Source: Bacteroidota bacterium
GTDB taxonomy: Bacteria > Bacteroidota > Bacteroidia > Flavobacteriales > Schleiferiaceae
DNA length: 36,068 bases
Direction of reading: 5' to 3'
Assembly (NCBI GenBank): GCA_003045825.1
Contig: PZPA01000006.1
Span: forward strand, 1-36,068
Shown here: positions 26,632-36,000 of the stretch, one piece after another
Numbering within the stretch: the first letter of the stretch is position 1
Layout of the letters: every line of letters begins with the position of its first letter
Notes under the pieces: model-generated
What the model was told of the DNA's origin: nothing
Databases searched by the model: none
Seen by the model: the letters and a program-made list of their open reading frames with translations, nothing else
Translations under genes and position numbers: made by a program

Positions 26632-28020
26632 ATGAAATACCTACTGTACTTCGCGTTAGCGGTACTTGTCTTTAGTTGCCGCGGGACGGACAATCCCGTG
26701 GCAAACAAGGCACCTGAAACACTGCTTCAAGTAGACAGCATTGTGCGTTCAGGTGACCTGCGATTGGGAACAAACGTTACCCTGCATTGGTACGGTATGG
26801 ATGTAGACGGCTTTATTAAAGGATACCACATCACTGTGGATGAAAGCACAAGCTTTACCGAACGTACAGACAGCACCTTCAGCTTTAGTATTGAAGCGGG
26901 TCAAGATACCACTGACATTCTACTCACGGTGGCGGCAGAAGATAACGAAGGACTGATCGACCCTTCCCCTGCTACGCTTATTGTACCTATAAAGAATGCT
27001 GCACCTGAGGTAGCCATTGATCCGGACGGACTGTTATCAGATAGTGCATTCATTGTAGCTACGGTGGATTGGCGGGCAACGGATGCCGATGGAGATGAAA
27101 CCATTGAAAGTGTAGAGTTCAAATTGAATACCGGAAATTGGGTGGAAATAGGCTCCTCCGTTTCTTTATTATCCTTTGCAACGGATCCTCAAGGCAACGT
27201 CGCTTATTACAAAAACGCGGGCTTCATTGATTCCATACCTGGTGCCGATTTGCAGGGTGAAAATTTCATTTTCCTCCGTGCTAGAGACCGCGCAGGGGTT
27301 TACTCCGCTGTGGATACTACGGCAGGATTCTATTGGAAAGCTGCAAATAGTGCTACCCTCGTTATAAACGGACAACCGGAATACATCGGTAGTACGTACA
27401 AAGCGTGGATGGACAGTGCAAATGTTCTTTACGACTACTTACAAATGGATGCGGTCAGCGGTGCAGGAATTCCTGCTTATTGGGACCCCACCTTTGAAAT
27501 CATCATGTCGAGCTATTCTAAAATTGCACTCTTCACAGATGCGACAGTATTCCCTACTAAATCTGGTGACGACTACCTCCTGAACATCCTTGCCTTAAGC
27601 ACACAAAAGTTTCTACAACAAGGCGGAAAGTTGTTTACTGCTTCCCAATTTTCATCAAATATGGCAGGCGGTGCCTTTTTAGACATCTTTCCTGTTGAAA
27701 GTTTAGTTTTCAGCAGCGGTCAAGCTCGATTAACCAATGACAGTACCCTAGCTCCTCTACAACCCGGGTTTCCATCGCTCCAGCCTCAAAATATTGTCTT
27801 AGGTATTACACCCATTGTCCCCTCTGCAGATGCAACGGCGCTCTATGACGGGCAGATTACAAAAATTGCAGGATGGAACGGTGCGACCACGATGGGCGCG
27901 ACTCGGACACAAAACGGCAGTATTAATCAGGTGTTTGTGGCTTTGCCATTGCACGTTTTTAATAGACCCACCAACCACGGAGGCCTACTCCTAGACCATG
28001 TATTCAATGCGGTATTCTAA
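26632..28020 (+). CDS. Exported lipoprotein with Ig/FN3-like domains and alpha/beta C-terminal domain
   Basis: A 462-residue lipoprotein: MKYLLYFALAVLVFSC with the lipid-attachment cysteine at residue 16, then a short unstructured stretch. Residues 25–125 (TNVTLHWYGMDVDGFIKGYH) and about 125–235 (VDWRATDADGDETIESVEFK) look like two Ig or FN3-type beta-sandwiches. From about 240 the character changes to an alpha/beta pattern (STYKAWMDSANVLYDYLQ; KIALFTDATV; STQKFLQQGGKLFTASQF), which could be a ThuA or glutamine-amidotransferase-like Rossmann domain, although no catalytic Cys-His pair is visible. Function unknown. Its end overlaps the TonB-dependent receptor gene, suggesting it works at the outer membrane with it. 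Confidence 0.78.
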   Translation: MKYLLYFALAVLVFSCRGTDNPVANKAPETLLQVDSIVRSGDLRLGTNVTLHWYGMDVDGFIKGYHITVDESTSFTERTDSTFSFSIEAGQDTTDILLTVAAEDNEGLIDPSPATLIVPIKNAAPEVAIDPDGLLSDSAFIVATVDWRATDADGDETIESVEFKLNTGNWVEIGSSVSLLSFATDPQGNVAYYKNAGFIDSIPGADLQGENFIFLRARDRAGVYSAVDTTAGFYWKAANSATLVINGQPEYIGSTYKAWMDSANVLYDYLQMDAVSGAGIPAYWDPTFEIIMSSYSKIALFTDATVFPTKSGDDYLLNILALSTQKFLQQGGKLFTASQFSSNMAGGAFLDIFPVESLVFSSGQARLTNDSTLAPLQPGFPSLQPQNIVLGITPIVPSADATALYDGQITKIAGWNGATTMGATRTQNGSINQVFVALPLHVFNRPTNHGGLLLDHVFNAVF

Positions 28021-30805
28021 AGCCCTATTTACCCTAACCTTCATCTTGTGCCAATTCCTAGTTGCAGCACAGGAAAAAGGCGTCTTGCGTGGGCAAGCCC
28101 TCGAGAAAGGTACTAAAGAACCGCTGCCTAATGCCGCAGTAACTATTGTGGGTACGTTCTATCAAACGCTCACAGATTTTGATGGAAACTTCGAAATACG
28201 CGACATTAAACCCGGAACCTACAGCGTCAAATTTCAGTTCATAGGCTACCAACCTATCCTCTTCAATGATATTAAAATCACGAGTAAAAAACCGGTGACT
28301 ATAACCGCAGAATTGCAGGAGCAGAGCGAAATGCTCAATGCGGTAACGGTGGTCGGACGCAAGAACCAAGTTGATCTTGAAAAGGCGTCTTCTGCGATTA
28401 CTCTTACCGGCAATGAAATCGGAAAACTGGTTGCGAAAGGCGTTGAGGATGTACTCGCCCAACAAGCCGGAGTACAGCGCACTACTGATGGACTACAAAT
28501 CCGTGGCGCACGCGTGTACGAAACGGAATACCTCATCGATGGAATTTCAGCACAAGATCCACTGGCTGGAACTGGTGGTGGTGTTAGTGTAAGTTCTTCT
28601 TCAGTAGGCTCCCTTAATTTAATGACCGGAGGGGCAAGTGCAGAATACGGCGGAGGCTCTGCCGGGATTATTAATACGCGCATCAAAGAAGGCGGTGAAA
28701 AATTCAGTTGGGGTTTAAATTATCAAACGGACCAAATCGTAGATGCTACCTCTTTCAATACGGACGAAATAGAGGTAACCATAAGCACCCCCGTTCCTTT
28801 TACCAAGAAAAAACTTCGCCTCTTCACTACAGCTAGAGGCCAATGGACGGACCACTATTTTGGAGCGACGGCAACCCAATTAAAATCGAGTTTATTCCCG
28901 GATAACCCAGAGTTTTGGGCACCGCGTCAAAGCAATGATTATACCCACACCGTGAAGCTGAGTTATGCGGACAAAACCGTTGGAAAGTTTACGTTAACCA
29001 ACAGCCACAGCCTTAAGGTGAATCAAAATTCTCGAACGCTTCAAATCGTTGGATTCGATGCCCTACTCACACCCGGATTTCAATACGATAGAAGCAACAA
29101 CCTAGACAACGCCACGACTTATACCCACCACAGTAACCTTACCGTGCTCGGCTGGAATAAACGAATCAATGCAAAAACAGGCTTAACCATAAGTGCAGGT
29201 AGACTCTTCACCAACCTAAGAGCAGATGCTAACGGACGCCCATTCCGCGCTGAAACAGTCGATCAGATTTATGACGAAGCATACATCTTCACCGGTGACC
29301 TGACCGTTTTTAACCCTAATGATCCGTATGGGAATTACTATTTAATCCCAGGCAATGGACTTATTAATAATGGCGGCGTCACTCCTATCTGGCACGACCA
29401 CTACGCTGCGGAAAATACGTTTAAAGGAAAATTGACCTTTCAACCCAATGCCATACACACCATTAGCGGTGGCCTAGAACACGCTTTGACAGAATACCAA
29501 TGGGTAGATGTCTACCGCCCTTGGGTAGGCGCACCCATCGTTTTGAACGACAGTACCACAACTCCCTCTGTATCTATTGGATCCAGCAACGATATTTGGA
29601 AAGTAAGTCCACAGAAAGGTGGGCTCTTCGCTCAAGACCGTATTGAATACAAAGGCGTAAAAGCCACCTTAGGGATGCGTTTCAACTACTGGGCACCAGG
29701 TAAATTCGCAGACAACGCGGTGGCCGATTCGACCTCGCCCGTCCTCCCCGCCATTCGAGATGCATACAACCAGAATTCTTTTAATGCTGGAGGATTGAGC
29801 TGGAAAGTCCGTCTTCTTCCTCGATTGAATGTGAGCTTTCCCGTCACGGAAAACAATGTACTTTACTTTAACTATGGGCACAGCATGCGTATGCCGCATC
29901 CCCGCTTCATGTATGCCGGACTTGACCCGCAGTACCAGGACCGTAGTTTCTTGTCTTCGCTAGGTAACCCAAACCTCAACCCTGAGGTGAACATCTCATA
30001 CGAAGTGGGATACAAGACGTTAGTCGGAAGCCGGATCGGTTGGACCATCAATGCGTTCAACAACAACCGCTTCGATTACATCGTTTCGCGTCGTGTAATT
30101 ACGACAGATGCAACCGGTCGTCCGGTCACTAAAACCATGTACATCAATCAAGACTATGCTAAAATAATTGGTGTAGAAACGCAGTTGAATGCACGACTAA
30201 ACAATTCATTTACGTCCTTCTTTAACGGATCATACCAACAAGCAAGAGGAAAATCAAACAGTGCCCGCGAGAGTGCCTTACAGATTGCACAAACAGGTGA
30301 GGTACCGCTGACTCAAGAGCAATTCTTAGCCTGGGATCGACCCTGGAAATTCAATGCCGGGGTCAGCTTCCAAAACGACAGCAGTAAATTCCGTGCTTCA
30401 CTCAATGCACAATACACGTCCGGTTACAGATATACCCCCCAAATCCTCGAAGGATACAACGACCTGGGTCGTCCGCAATACCGTGTAGATAACGCAAACT
30501 ATTTGAGAGAACGCGGCGCCTACTGGTTTGGGATTAATGGAAAAGCATCCTACGCTCTAGTGAAATTTGGAACGGGCGGCATTCTATTAAACGTTGAGGT
30601 TATGAATATTACCGGACGTAGAAATGCACAATTGGTCAACCCTATTACCGGTCGCGCATACGAATACGGAGACGATGTCCCGTTGACTTGGCGTGATCCT
30701 CGCCCAGAATTCAATGGGCCTCAAGAAACCGGAACAGATCCAAGAAACCCGGCACGCTACTCAGCACCGACTCAACTATTAGCTGGAATTCAAATCAAAT
30801 GGTAA
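27998..30805 (+). CDS. TonB-dependent receptor with carboxypeptidase-regulatory-like domain
   Basis: A 935-residue outer-membrane transporter. After a signal peptide ending FLVAAQ comes a carboxypeptidase-regulatory-like beta-sandwich (about 28–115: VLRGQALEKGTKEPLPNAAV, TDFDGNFEIRDIKPGTYSV). The plug follows (about 120–230: VEDVLAQQAGVQRTTDG, IRGARVYETEYLIDGI), then a long beta-barrel ending ..AGIQIKW, with a C-terminal aromatic residue as expected for BAM insertion. No SusD-like partner gene is adjacent, so it is not a standard SusCD pair. Two starts are possible, 27998 (MYSMRYSK) and 28007 (MRYSKALF); both overlap the lipoprotein gene. The substrate is unknown; the context suggests a degradation product of the secreted enzymes. 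Confidence 0.92.
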   Translation: MYSMRYSKALFTLTFILCQFLVAAQEKGVLRGQALEKGTKEPLPNAAVTIVGTFYQTLTDFDGNFEIRDIKPGTYSVKFQFIGYQPILFNDIKITSKKPVTITAELQEQSEMLNAVTVVGRKNQVDLEKASSAITLTGNEIGKLVAKGVEDVLAQQAGVQRTTDGLQIRGARVYETEYLIDGISAQDPLAGTGGGVSVSSSSVGSLNLMTGGASAEYGGGSAGIINTRIKEGGEKFSWGLNYQTDQIVDATSFNTDEIEVTISTPVPFTKKKLRLFTTARGQWTDHYFGATATQLKSSLFPDNPEFWAPRQSNDYTHTVKLSYADKTVGKFTLTNSHSLKVNQNSRTLQIVGFDALLTPGFQYDRSNNLDNATTYTHHSNLTVLGWNKRINAKTGLTISAGRLFTNLRADANGRPFRAETVDQIYDEAYIFTGDLTVFNPNDPYGNYYLIPGNGLINNGGVTPIWHDHYAAENTFKGKLTFQPNAIHTISGGLEHALTEYQWVDVYRPWVGAPIVLNDSTTTPSVSIGSSNDIWKVSPQKGGLFAQDRIEYKGVKATLGMRFNYWAPGKFADNAVADSTSPVLPAIRDAYNQNSFNAGGLSWKVRLLPRLNVSFPVTENNVLYFNYGHSMRMPHPRFMYAGLDPQYQDRSFLSSLGNPNLNPEVNISYEVGYKTLVGSRIGWTINAFNNNRFDYIVSRRVITTDATGRPVTKTMYINQDYAKIIGVETQLNARLNNSFTSFFNGSYQQARGKSNSARESALQIAQTGEVPLTQEQFLAWDRPWKFNAGVSFQNDSSKFRASLNAQYTSGYRYTPQILEGYNDLGRPQYRVDNANYLRERGAYWFGINGKASYALVKFGTGGILLNVEVMNITGRRNAQLVNPITGRAYEYGDDVPLTWRDPRPEFNGPQETGTDPRNPARYSAPTQLLAGIQIKW

Positions 30806-31776
30806 GACGTCAATTTTACATACCGCTGGTCATTGGATTACTATTGAGTTTTGCTTCAAATGCCCAATTATTGCCCTCTTACGGTGAGGAACGTGCAGGA
30901 CTCAGTGCCTTCACCTTCTTAAAACTTCCTATTGACCCGGCGAGCACAGGCGTCGGAGGTGCAAGTTTAGCGATGACCGAACACAGCTTCGGAGCCCTCA
31001 TTAATCCTGCACTCATAAGTGGCGGCAACCAACAAGGTGTTTTTTCTGCAAACCGTGCTTTAGGAGGCGGTATCAATCACGATTTTGTTGCGCTGACGAA
31101 AGCACGAAAAAACGGTCAGCACATCGCGCTAACCCTCAATAGTCTTAGTACGGGTTCCATCATCGAACGCACCGTTTGGCAACCGGAAGGAACCGGCGCA
31201 ACGACTTCTGCCACATTGGCTTCTGTAGGGTTAGGCATTAGCCAGGCCTTCAGCGAATACTTCCATGCGGGGGTTCAGCTTAAATACGGGCTGGAGCAAC
31301 TAGGTGTCTACCGTGCACATAACGTTTACCTAGATTTAGGATTCCTATATAAACTGGATATCGCTGACCTCCAGTTCGCAGCTGCACTAACCAACTTCGG
31401 ACCCAATACACCGATAAGCAATATGCCAATAGGTCAAGAATCTGCGTTGGCGGCTTCACCGCAAATGTTCTCCATGGGCATACAATGGACGGCATGGGAA
31501 AATGACGACCACAGCCTTACCCCGAGCTTACAACTCAACCACCCTACAGACAACGCTGAATTCTACGCGGGTGGACTAAAGTACCAATGGCGTTCGCAAT
31601 TGTGGGGTGCTGTTGGTTACCAAATTGGCAGTCAAAAAGCTTTGCCGTGGATGGGCTTCGGAATGAAAACGGTCCTAAAAGGTTGGCCAGTAGAATGGGG
31701 TGTTGGGGCACAGCCTACACCATACAACCAATACCAAGGAACCATAGGAATAAAAATTAAACCACTCACATGGTAA
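30799..31776 (+). CDS. PorV/PorQ-family outer membrane protein
   Basis: A 325-residue predicted outer-membrane beta-barrel. The signal peptide ends FASNAQ. The start of the mature region, FTFLKLPIDPASTGVGGASL then FGALINPALIS, follows the family pattern of PorV and PorQ (FLKI..GARAAGMGGA...NPAGL). Alternating hydrophobic strands run to a terminal tryptophan (IKIKPLTW). PorV and PorQ are T9SS components: PorV shuttles cargo from the translocon to the attachment complex, and PorQ belongs to the attachment complex. Here the gene lies among T9SS cargo genes and next to a TonB-dependent receptor, so it may be a cargo-specific paralogue rather than the housekeeping PorV. It overlaps both neighbours by 7 bases with the same ATGGTAA junction. 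Confidence 0.83.
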   Translation: MVRRQFYIPLVIGLLLSFASNAQLLPSYGEERAGLSAFTFLKLPIDPASTGVGGASLAMTEHSFGALINPALISGGNQQGVFSANRALGGGINHDFVALTKARKNGQHIALTLNSLSTGSIIERTVWQPEGTGATTSATLASVGLGISQAFSEYFHAGVQLKYGLEQLGVYRAHNVYLDLGFLYKLDIADLQFAAALTNFGPNTPISNMPIGQESALAASPQMFSMGIQWTAWENDDHSLTPSLQLNHPTDNAEFYAGGLKYQWRSQLWGAVGYQIGSQKALPWMGFGMKTVLKGWPVEWGVGAQPTPYNQYQGTIGIKIKPLTW

Positions 31777-32954
31777 GAATCTTAGGCATACTCTCCGTCC
31801 TTTTCATCGGTGTCTTTCTAAGCAGTTGCGACAACTACTTTGGTGAGCGAACTAATCTAGATTTTATTGAAATCCCTACTTACGATGTCAGGGAGATCAG
31901 TTACGTACCCATCGCACCAAACATTCAAGACGCCATTGCACCCGTAGATGTTTATATCGGATATGATGAATTCATTTATGTTGTAGACAGCGCTCAAGAC
32001 CTCATTCTACGCTACGATATTGCCCTTAATTTACAAGGAAGTATCTATGTTCCTGGCGTTCGAAAGGTAACACAGACCCGAAGCTTTGATCTTCTCGCCA
32101 TAGGCACCTACGACACGACCATCACTGGGGTTGATTACAGCCTAACTGCGCTTTATGAGATTGAAATGGTCGGTAACGATAATGTCCTATCAATGCAAGG
32201 TGCCACGGCAGAAGCCGTTATTGTCCACCCCTTTTATTTTAAGAATAGTTTCTCCTCATCTGATGCCAAGGTGAAGTTTACGGATGTTGCAATCATTGGT
32301 TCCAACATTCAACTAGAAAACAACAGCTATTACTTAAGTCGTACGGGTACAAGCAGCAACAATGCAGGATTCGGTCCAGATAACGCGGTGCTTAAATTCA
32401 CAAAAGATCACCAGTGGATTAGTGCTTTACCTATTACTGCAACAGGCGCTTTGTACAACGACTATTTTAAAAATCCACTTTCACTACAAGGATTTACACA
32501 GGCCCCGCAGCTTACTGCGACCAACAGTCCAGACTTTTGGGTACTGAATCAAGATGAGGATCAGGAAATCCAGGTGCAACACATCCAGTTTACTGAAGGG
32601 CCGTTCGGGGCGCTTTACCAACCCATCTTTTACAGCACTCTCGATCCGGCAGCAAAACGCTATTTACAAACACCAAAGCGATTTCTCGACCCTGTTGATT
32701 TATGTTTAGCAGGCGACGGTTCAAGGTTTTTGTTTGTCGCCGACGCTGGTGTAGACAGTGTGTACCAGTTTACCTCTTCCGGTTTGGAAGGTGTGCCACC
32801 ACCACCAGCTTCGGCAGCTGAGTTTAATGCTCTTGCCTCATTAGGCGGATTTGGAAAGGTCAGTGCCATTGGTTACTACGACAAGATTTTATATGTAGCT
32901 GATTCTAAAAATGGTACAGTGCAGAGGTTTAAACTAACTCTTGATTTTGACTAA
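31770..32954 (+). CDS. Lipoprotein with NHL/beta-propeller-like repeats
   Basis: A 394-residue lipoprotein: MVRILGILSVLFIGVFLSSC with the attachment cysteine at residue 20. Repeated strand patterns such as PVDVYIGYDEFIYVVDSAQD near residue 50, DPVDLCLAGDGSRFLFVADA near 310 and KILYVADSKNGTVQRFKL at the end are typical of NHL or six-bladed beta-propellers. It has no identifiable catalytic site and probably serves as a binding scaffold at the outer membrane. It is the last gene of the seven-gene run; a weak 6-bp hairpin follows, but no strong terminator. Confidence 0.78.
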   Translation: MVRILGILSVLFIGVFLSSCDNYFGERTNLDFIEIPTYDVREISYVPIAPNIQDAIAPVDVYIGYDEFIYVVDSAQDLILRYDIALNLQGSIYVPGVRKVTQTRSFDLLAIGTYDTTITGVDYSLTALYEIEMVGNDNVLSMQGATAEAVIVHPFYFKNSFSSSDAKVKFTDVAIIGSNIQLENNSYYLSRTGTSSNNAGFGPDNAVLKFTKDHQWISALPITATGALYNDYFKNPLSLQGFTQAPQLTATNSPDFWVLNQDEDQEIQVQHIQFTEGPFGALYQPIFYSTLDPAAKRYLQTPKRFLDPVDLCLAGDGSRFLFVADAGVDSVYQFTSSGLEGVPPPPASAAEFNALASLGGFGKVSAIGYYDKILYVADSKNGTVQRFKLTLDFD

Positions 32955-33000
32955 CTATTAGCATTCAAATAATGCTCAGAATATTCGTATATTTCAAACT

Positions 33001-33008
33001 TAATTTTA
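33001..33008 (+). promoter_or_regulatory. Possible -7 element (TAATTTTA) for the repeat protein
   Basis: TAATTTTA is one base from TAnnTTTG and lies 25 bases before the ATG at 33034, in an AT-rich intergenic stretch of 79 bases. No clear -33 element is seen. The gene may also be reached by read-through from the upstream operon. Confidence 0.3.
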
Positions 33009-33033
33009 CACATCAATAATCATTGAACAAACT

Positions 33034-36000
33034 ATGAAAAAGTATTTATCCATAGTTCTTGTATGCCTTTCCTATTTTGGATTTGCTCAAACAAACTATG
33101 TCGTCACATTCAAAGTGAACGCAGCAAACATCACCGTAGGTTCTAACGGAATTTACTTAGGTGGTGGTGTCATCGGCGGAGCGAACGCCGTCCAATTAAC
33201 CGATGCAGATGGAAACGGTGTTTATGAAGGTACTGACACCTTGAGTGGTGCCGGTGGCGGTAATTTCATCTTCCTGAATTCTCCTACTTGGAATGGCGAT
33301 TGGGGAACAAAAGAAAATCTTGCAGGCTTGGCATGTGCAGATGCTAACAATTATAACGACCGTATACTCCCGAGTTTTACTCAAGATACGACGTTGATGT
33401 TCTGCTACGGTACCTGTTCTACAGATACACTCTGTACAACAACGTATACCGCAACCTCATGTGGTGACTTGTTCTTCTCAGAATATGCAGAAGGCTCTTC
33501 AAACAATAAATACTTTGAAATTTATAATCCGACCGCTAGTGCGATTTCTTTAAGTGGGTACACCGTTTACTTGAGTGGTAATGGCGGGTCTTACACAAAT
33601 ACGTTCACATCTAGTGCTTCAATTGCATCTGGGGACGTATACATGATTTCAACGAACCAGTTAGATAGTGCAACCCAAACATTAGCAGATACCGCAATGG
33701 GCTATCCTTCTGTAGCGCACTTCAACGGTGACGATGCATTAATTCTCGTTAACGGAACAGATACTATTGATGTGATTGGTGTTCCTGGTGTTGATCCAGG
33801 TTCGTCTTGGACAGTAGGTACCGGTTCTACTGCTAACCATACGCTGGTTCGTAAGGCAACTGTAGACATGGGTTCTACGGACTGGACTACAGGTGCAGGA
33901 GAATGGGATGTTTACGCCAGTAACACATGGACTTACGCGGGCTCAAATTCAAGCAATTGTATTGTGACGCCTAAAAATGTGACGTTCCAAGTAGATATGA
34001 GCAATGTATCTGCTTCCTTCACTAACGTGTATGTGAGCGGTACAGTGAATAACTGGAGTGGTAACTCAAACCAATTAACTGATGCCGATGGTGATGGTGT
34101 GTATGAAGGTACATTATCCCTCATGCCAGGTTCTTACGAATACAAATTCACGTATGACAACTGGACCGGTCAAGAAACTCTCGACCCTGTAGCCGATGCC
34201 ACATGTACTTTAACTACTGGCGCCTTTACCAACCGCTATTCTACTATTGGAAATGCAGATACAACTTTGCCTGTGGTATGTTGGGAATCTTGTAATACTT
34301 GTGGCTATGTTGCCCCTTGTTCAGAATTATACTTCAGCGAATATGCAGAAGGCTCTTCAAACAATAAATACTTTGAAATTTATAATCCGACCGCTAGTGC
34401 GATTTCTTTAAGTGGGTACACCGTTTACTTGAGTGGTAATGGCGGGTCTTACACAAATACGTTCACATCTAGTGCTTCAATTGCATCTGGGGACGTATAC
34501 ATGATTTCAACGAACCAGTTAGATAGTGCAACCCAAACATTAGCAGATACCGCAATGGGCTATCCTTCTGTAGCGCACTTCAACGGTGACGATGCATTAA
34601 TTCTCGTTAACGGAACAGATACTATTGATGTGATTGGTGTTCCTGGTGTTGATCCAGGTTCGTCTTGGACAGTAGGTACCGGTTCTACTGCTAACCATAC
34701 GCTGGTTCGCAAGCATGCCGTTTCCGGGGGTTCAACAGACTGGACTACTGGGGTATTAGAATGGGATGTTTACGCTAGCAATACATGGTCTTACGCCGGT
34801 GAGCACTCCAGCACATGTATTATAACTCCTGTAGATGTGACTTTCCAAGTAGACATGAATTATGTAACTGCATCGTACACTAACGTTTATGTGAGCGGTA
34901 CCGTAAATAACTGGAGTGGTAACTCAAACCAATTAACTGATGCCGATGGTGATGGCGTGTATGAAGGTACATTATCCCTCATGCCAGGTTCTTACGAATA
35001 CAAATTCACGTATGACAACTGGACCGGTCAAGAAACTCTGGATCCTGTAGCCGATGCCACTTGTACTTTGACCACCGGGACGTTTACAAACCGTTACTCT
35101 ACGATCAGCAATGCAGATACTACGTTACCTGTGGTATGTTGGGAAGAGTGTGCGGCATGTGTAGGACCAACAGACTTCGCCGTAACTTTTATGGTGAATA
35201 CAGCCAATATCACTGTTGGCACAAATGGTCTCTACCTTGGTGGTGGTGTTATTGGAGGTGCTAATGCCGTTCAATTGCTAGATCCTGACGGTGATGGTAT
35301 TTACGTAGGTACTGATACCTTGAACGGTTCAAATGGAGGGAATTTCATTTTCCTCAATAGCCCTGCGAATGCTTCAGACTGGAACGCGAAAGAAAACCTA
35401 GCTGGTTTGTCTTGTGCTGATCCGTCAAACTACAACGATAGAATTCTTCCAACCTTTACTCAGGACACAACATTGATGTTCTGCTACGGCACCTGTTCTA
35501 CAGATACGTCGTGTACAGTTACCTCTACGAATCCAGATGTGACCTTCCGTGTGGACATGAGCAATGTTTCTGCGTCATTCACTAATGTTTATGTGAGTGG
35601 AACGCTGAACAGCTGGAGCGGTAATGCAAACCAATTGACTGATCCTGATGGTGACGGTGTTTACGAAGCAGATATTAGTCTTGCCGCTGGTAATTATGAA
35701 TTTAAGTTCACCTACGATAACTGGGTTGGTCAAGAGTCGTTAGATGCAACTCTAGATAGCGCATGTACGCTAACCACAGGAGCGTTTACAAACCGTTACA
35801 TCACCATTGGTGCATCTGATACCACCCTCCCAGTATTCTGTTGGGAAGAGTGTACTTCTTGTGCTACGACGACGACGGGTTGTACCGAATTGTTCTTCAG
35901 CGAATACGCAGAAGGCTCTTCTAACAATAAATACATTGAGATCTACAACCCAACGGCAAATGCTATTTCATTAAGCTCATACACCGTATACCAAAGTGGT

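Larger units (their letters stand above)
33472..35187 (+). repeat. 858-bp tandem duplication (L+C module pair) in the repeat protein gene
   Basis: Two consecutive in-frame units with an exact 858-bp offset (286 codons) each encode one lamin-tail-like and one CBM-like module. Unit boundaries are approximate. Identity is complete over 371 bp in the L part, high in the core of the C part, and lower at the module joints. Confidence 0.9.

Noticed and set aside
32960-32976. Hairpin AGCATT-CAAAT-AATGCT after the propeller lipoprotein gene as a terminator
   Set aside because: Only 6 bp of stem, AT-rich, and no T run follows; too weak to call.
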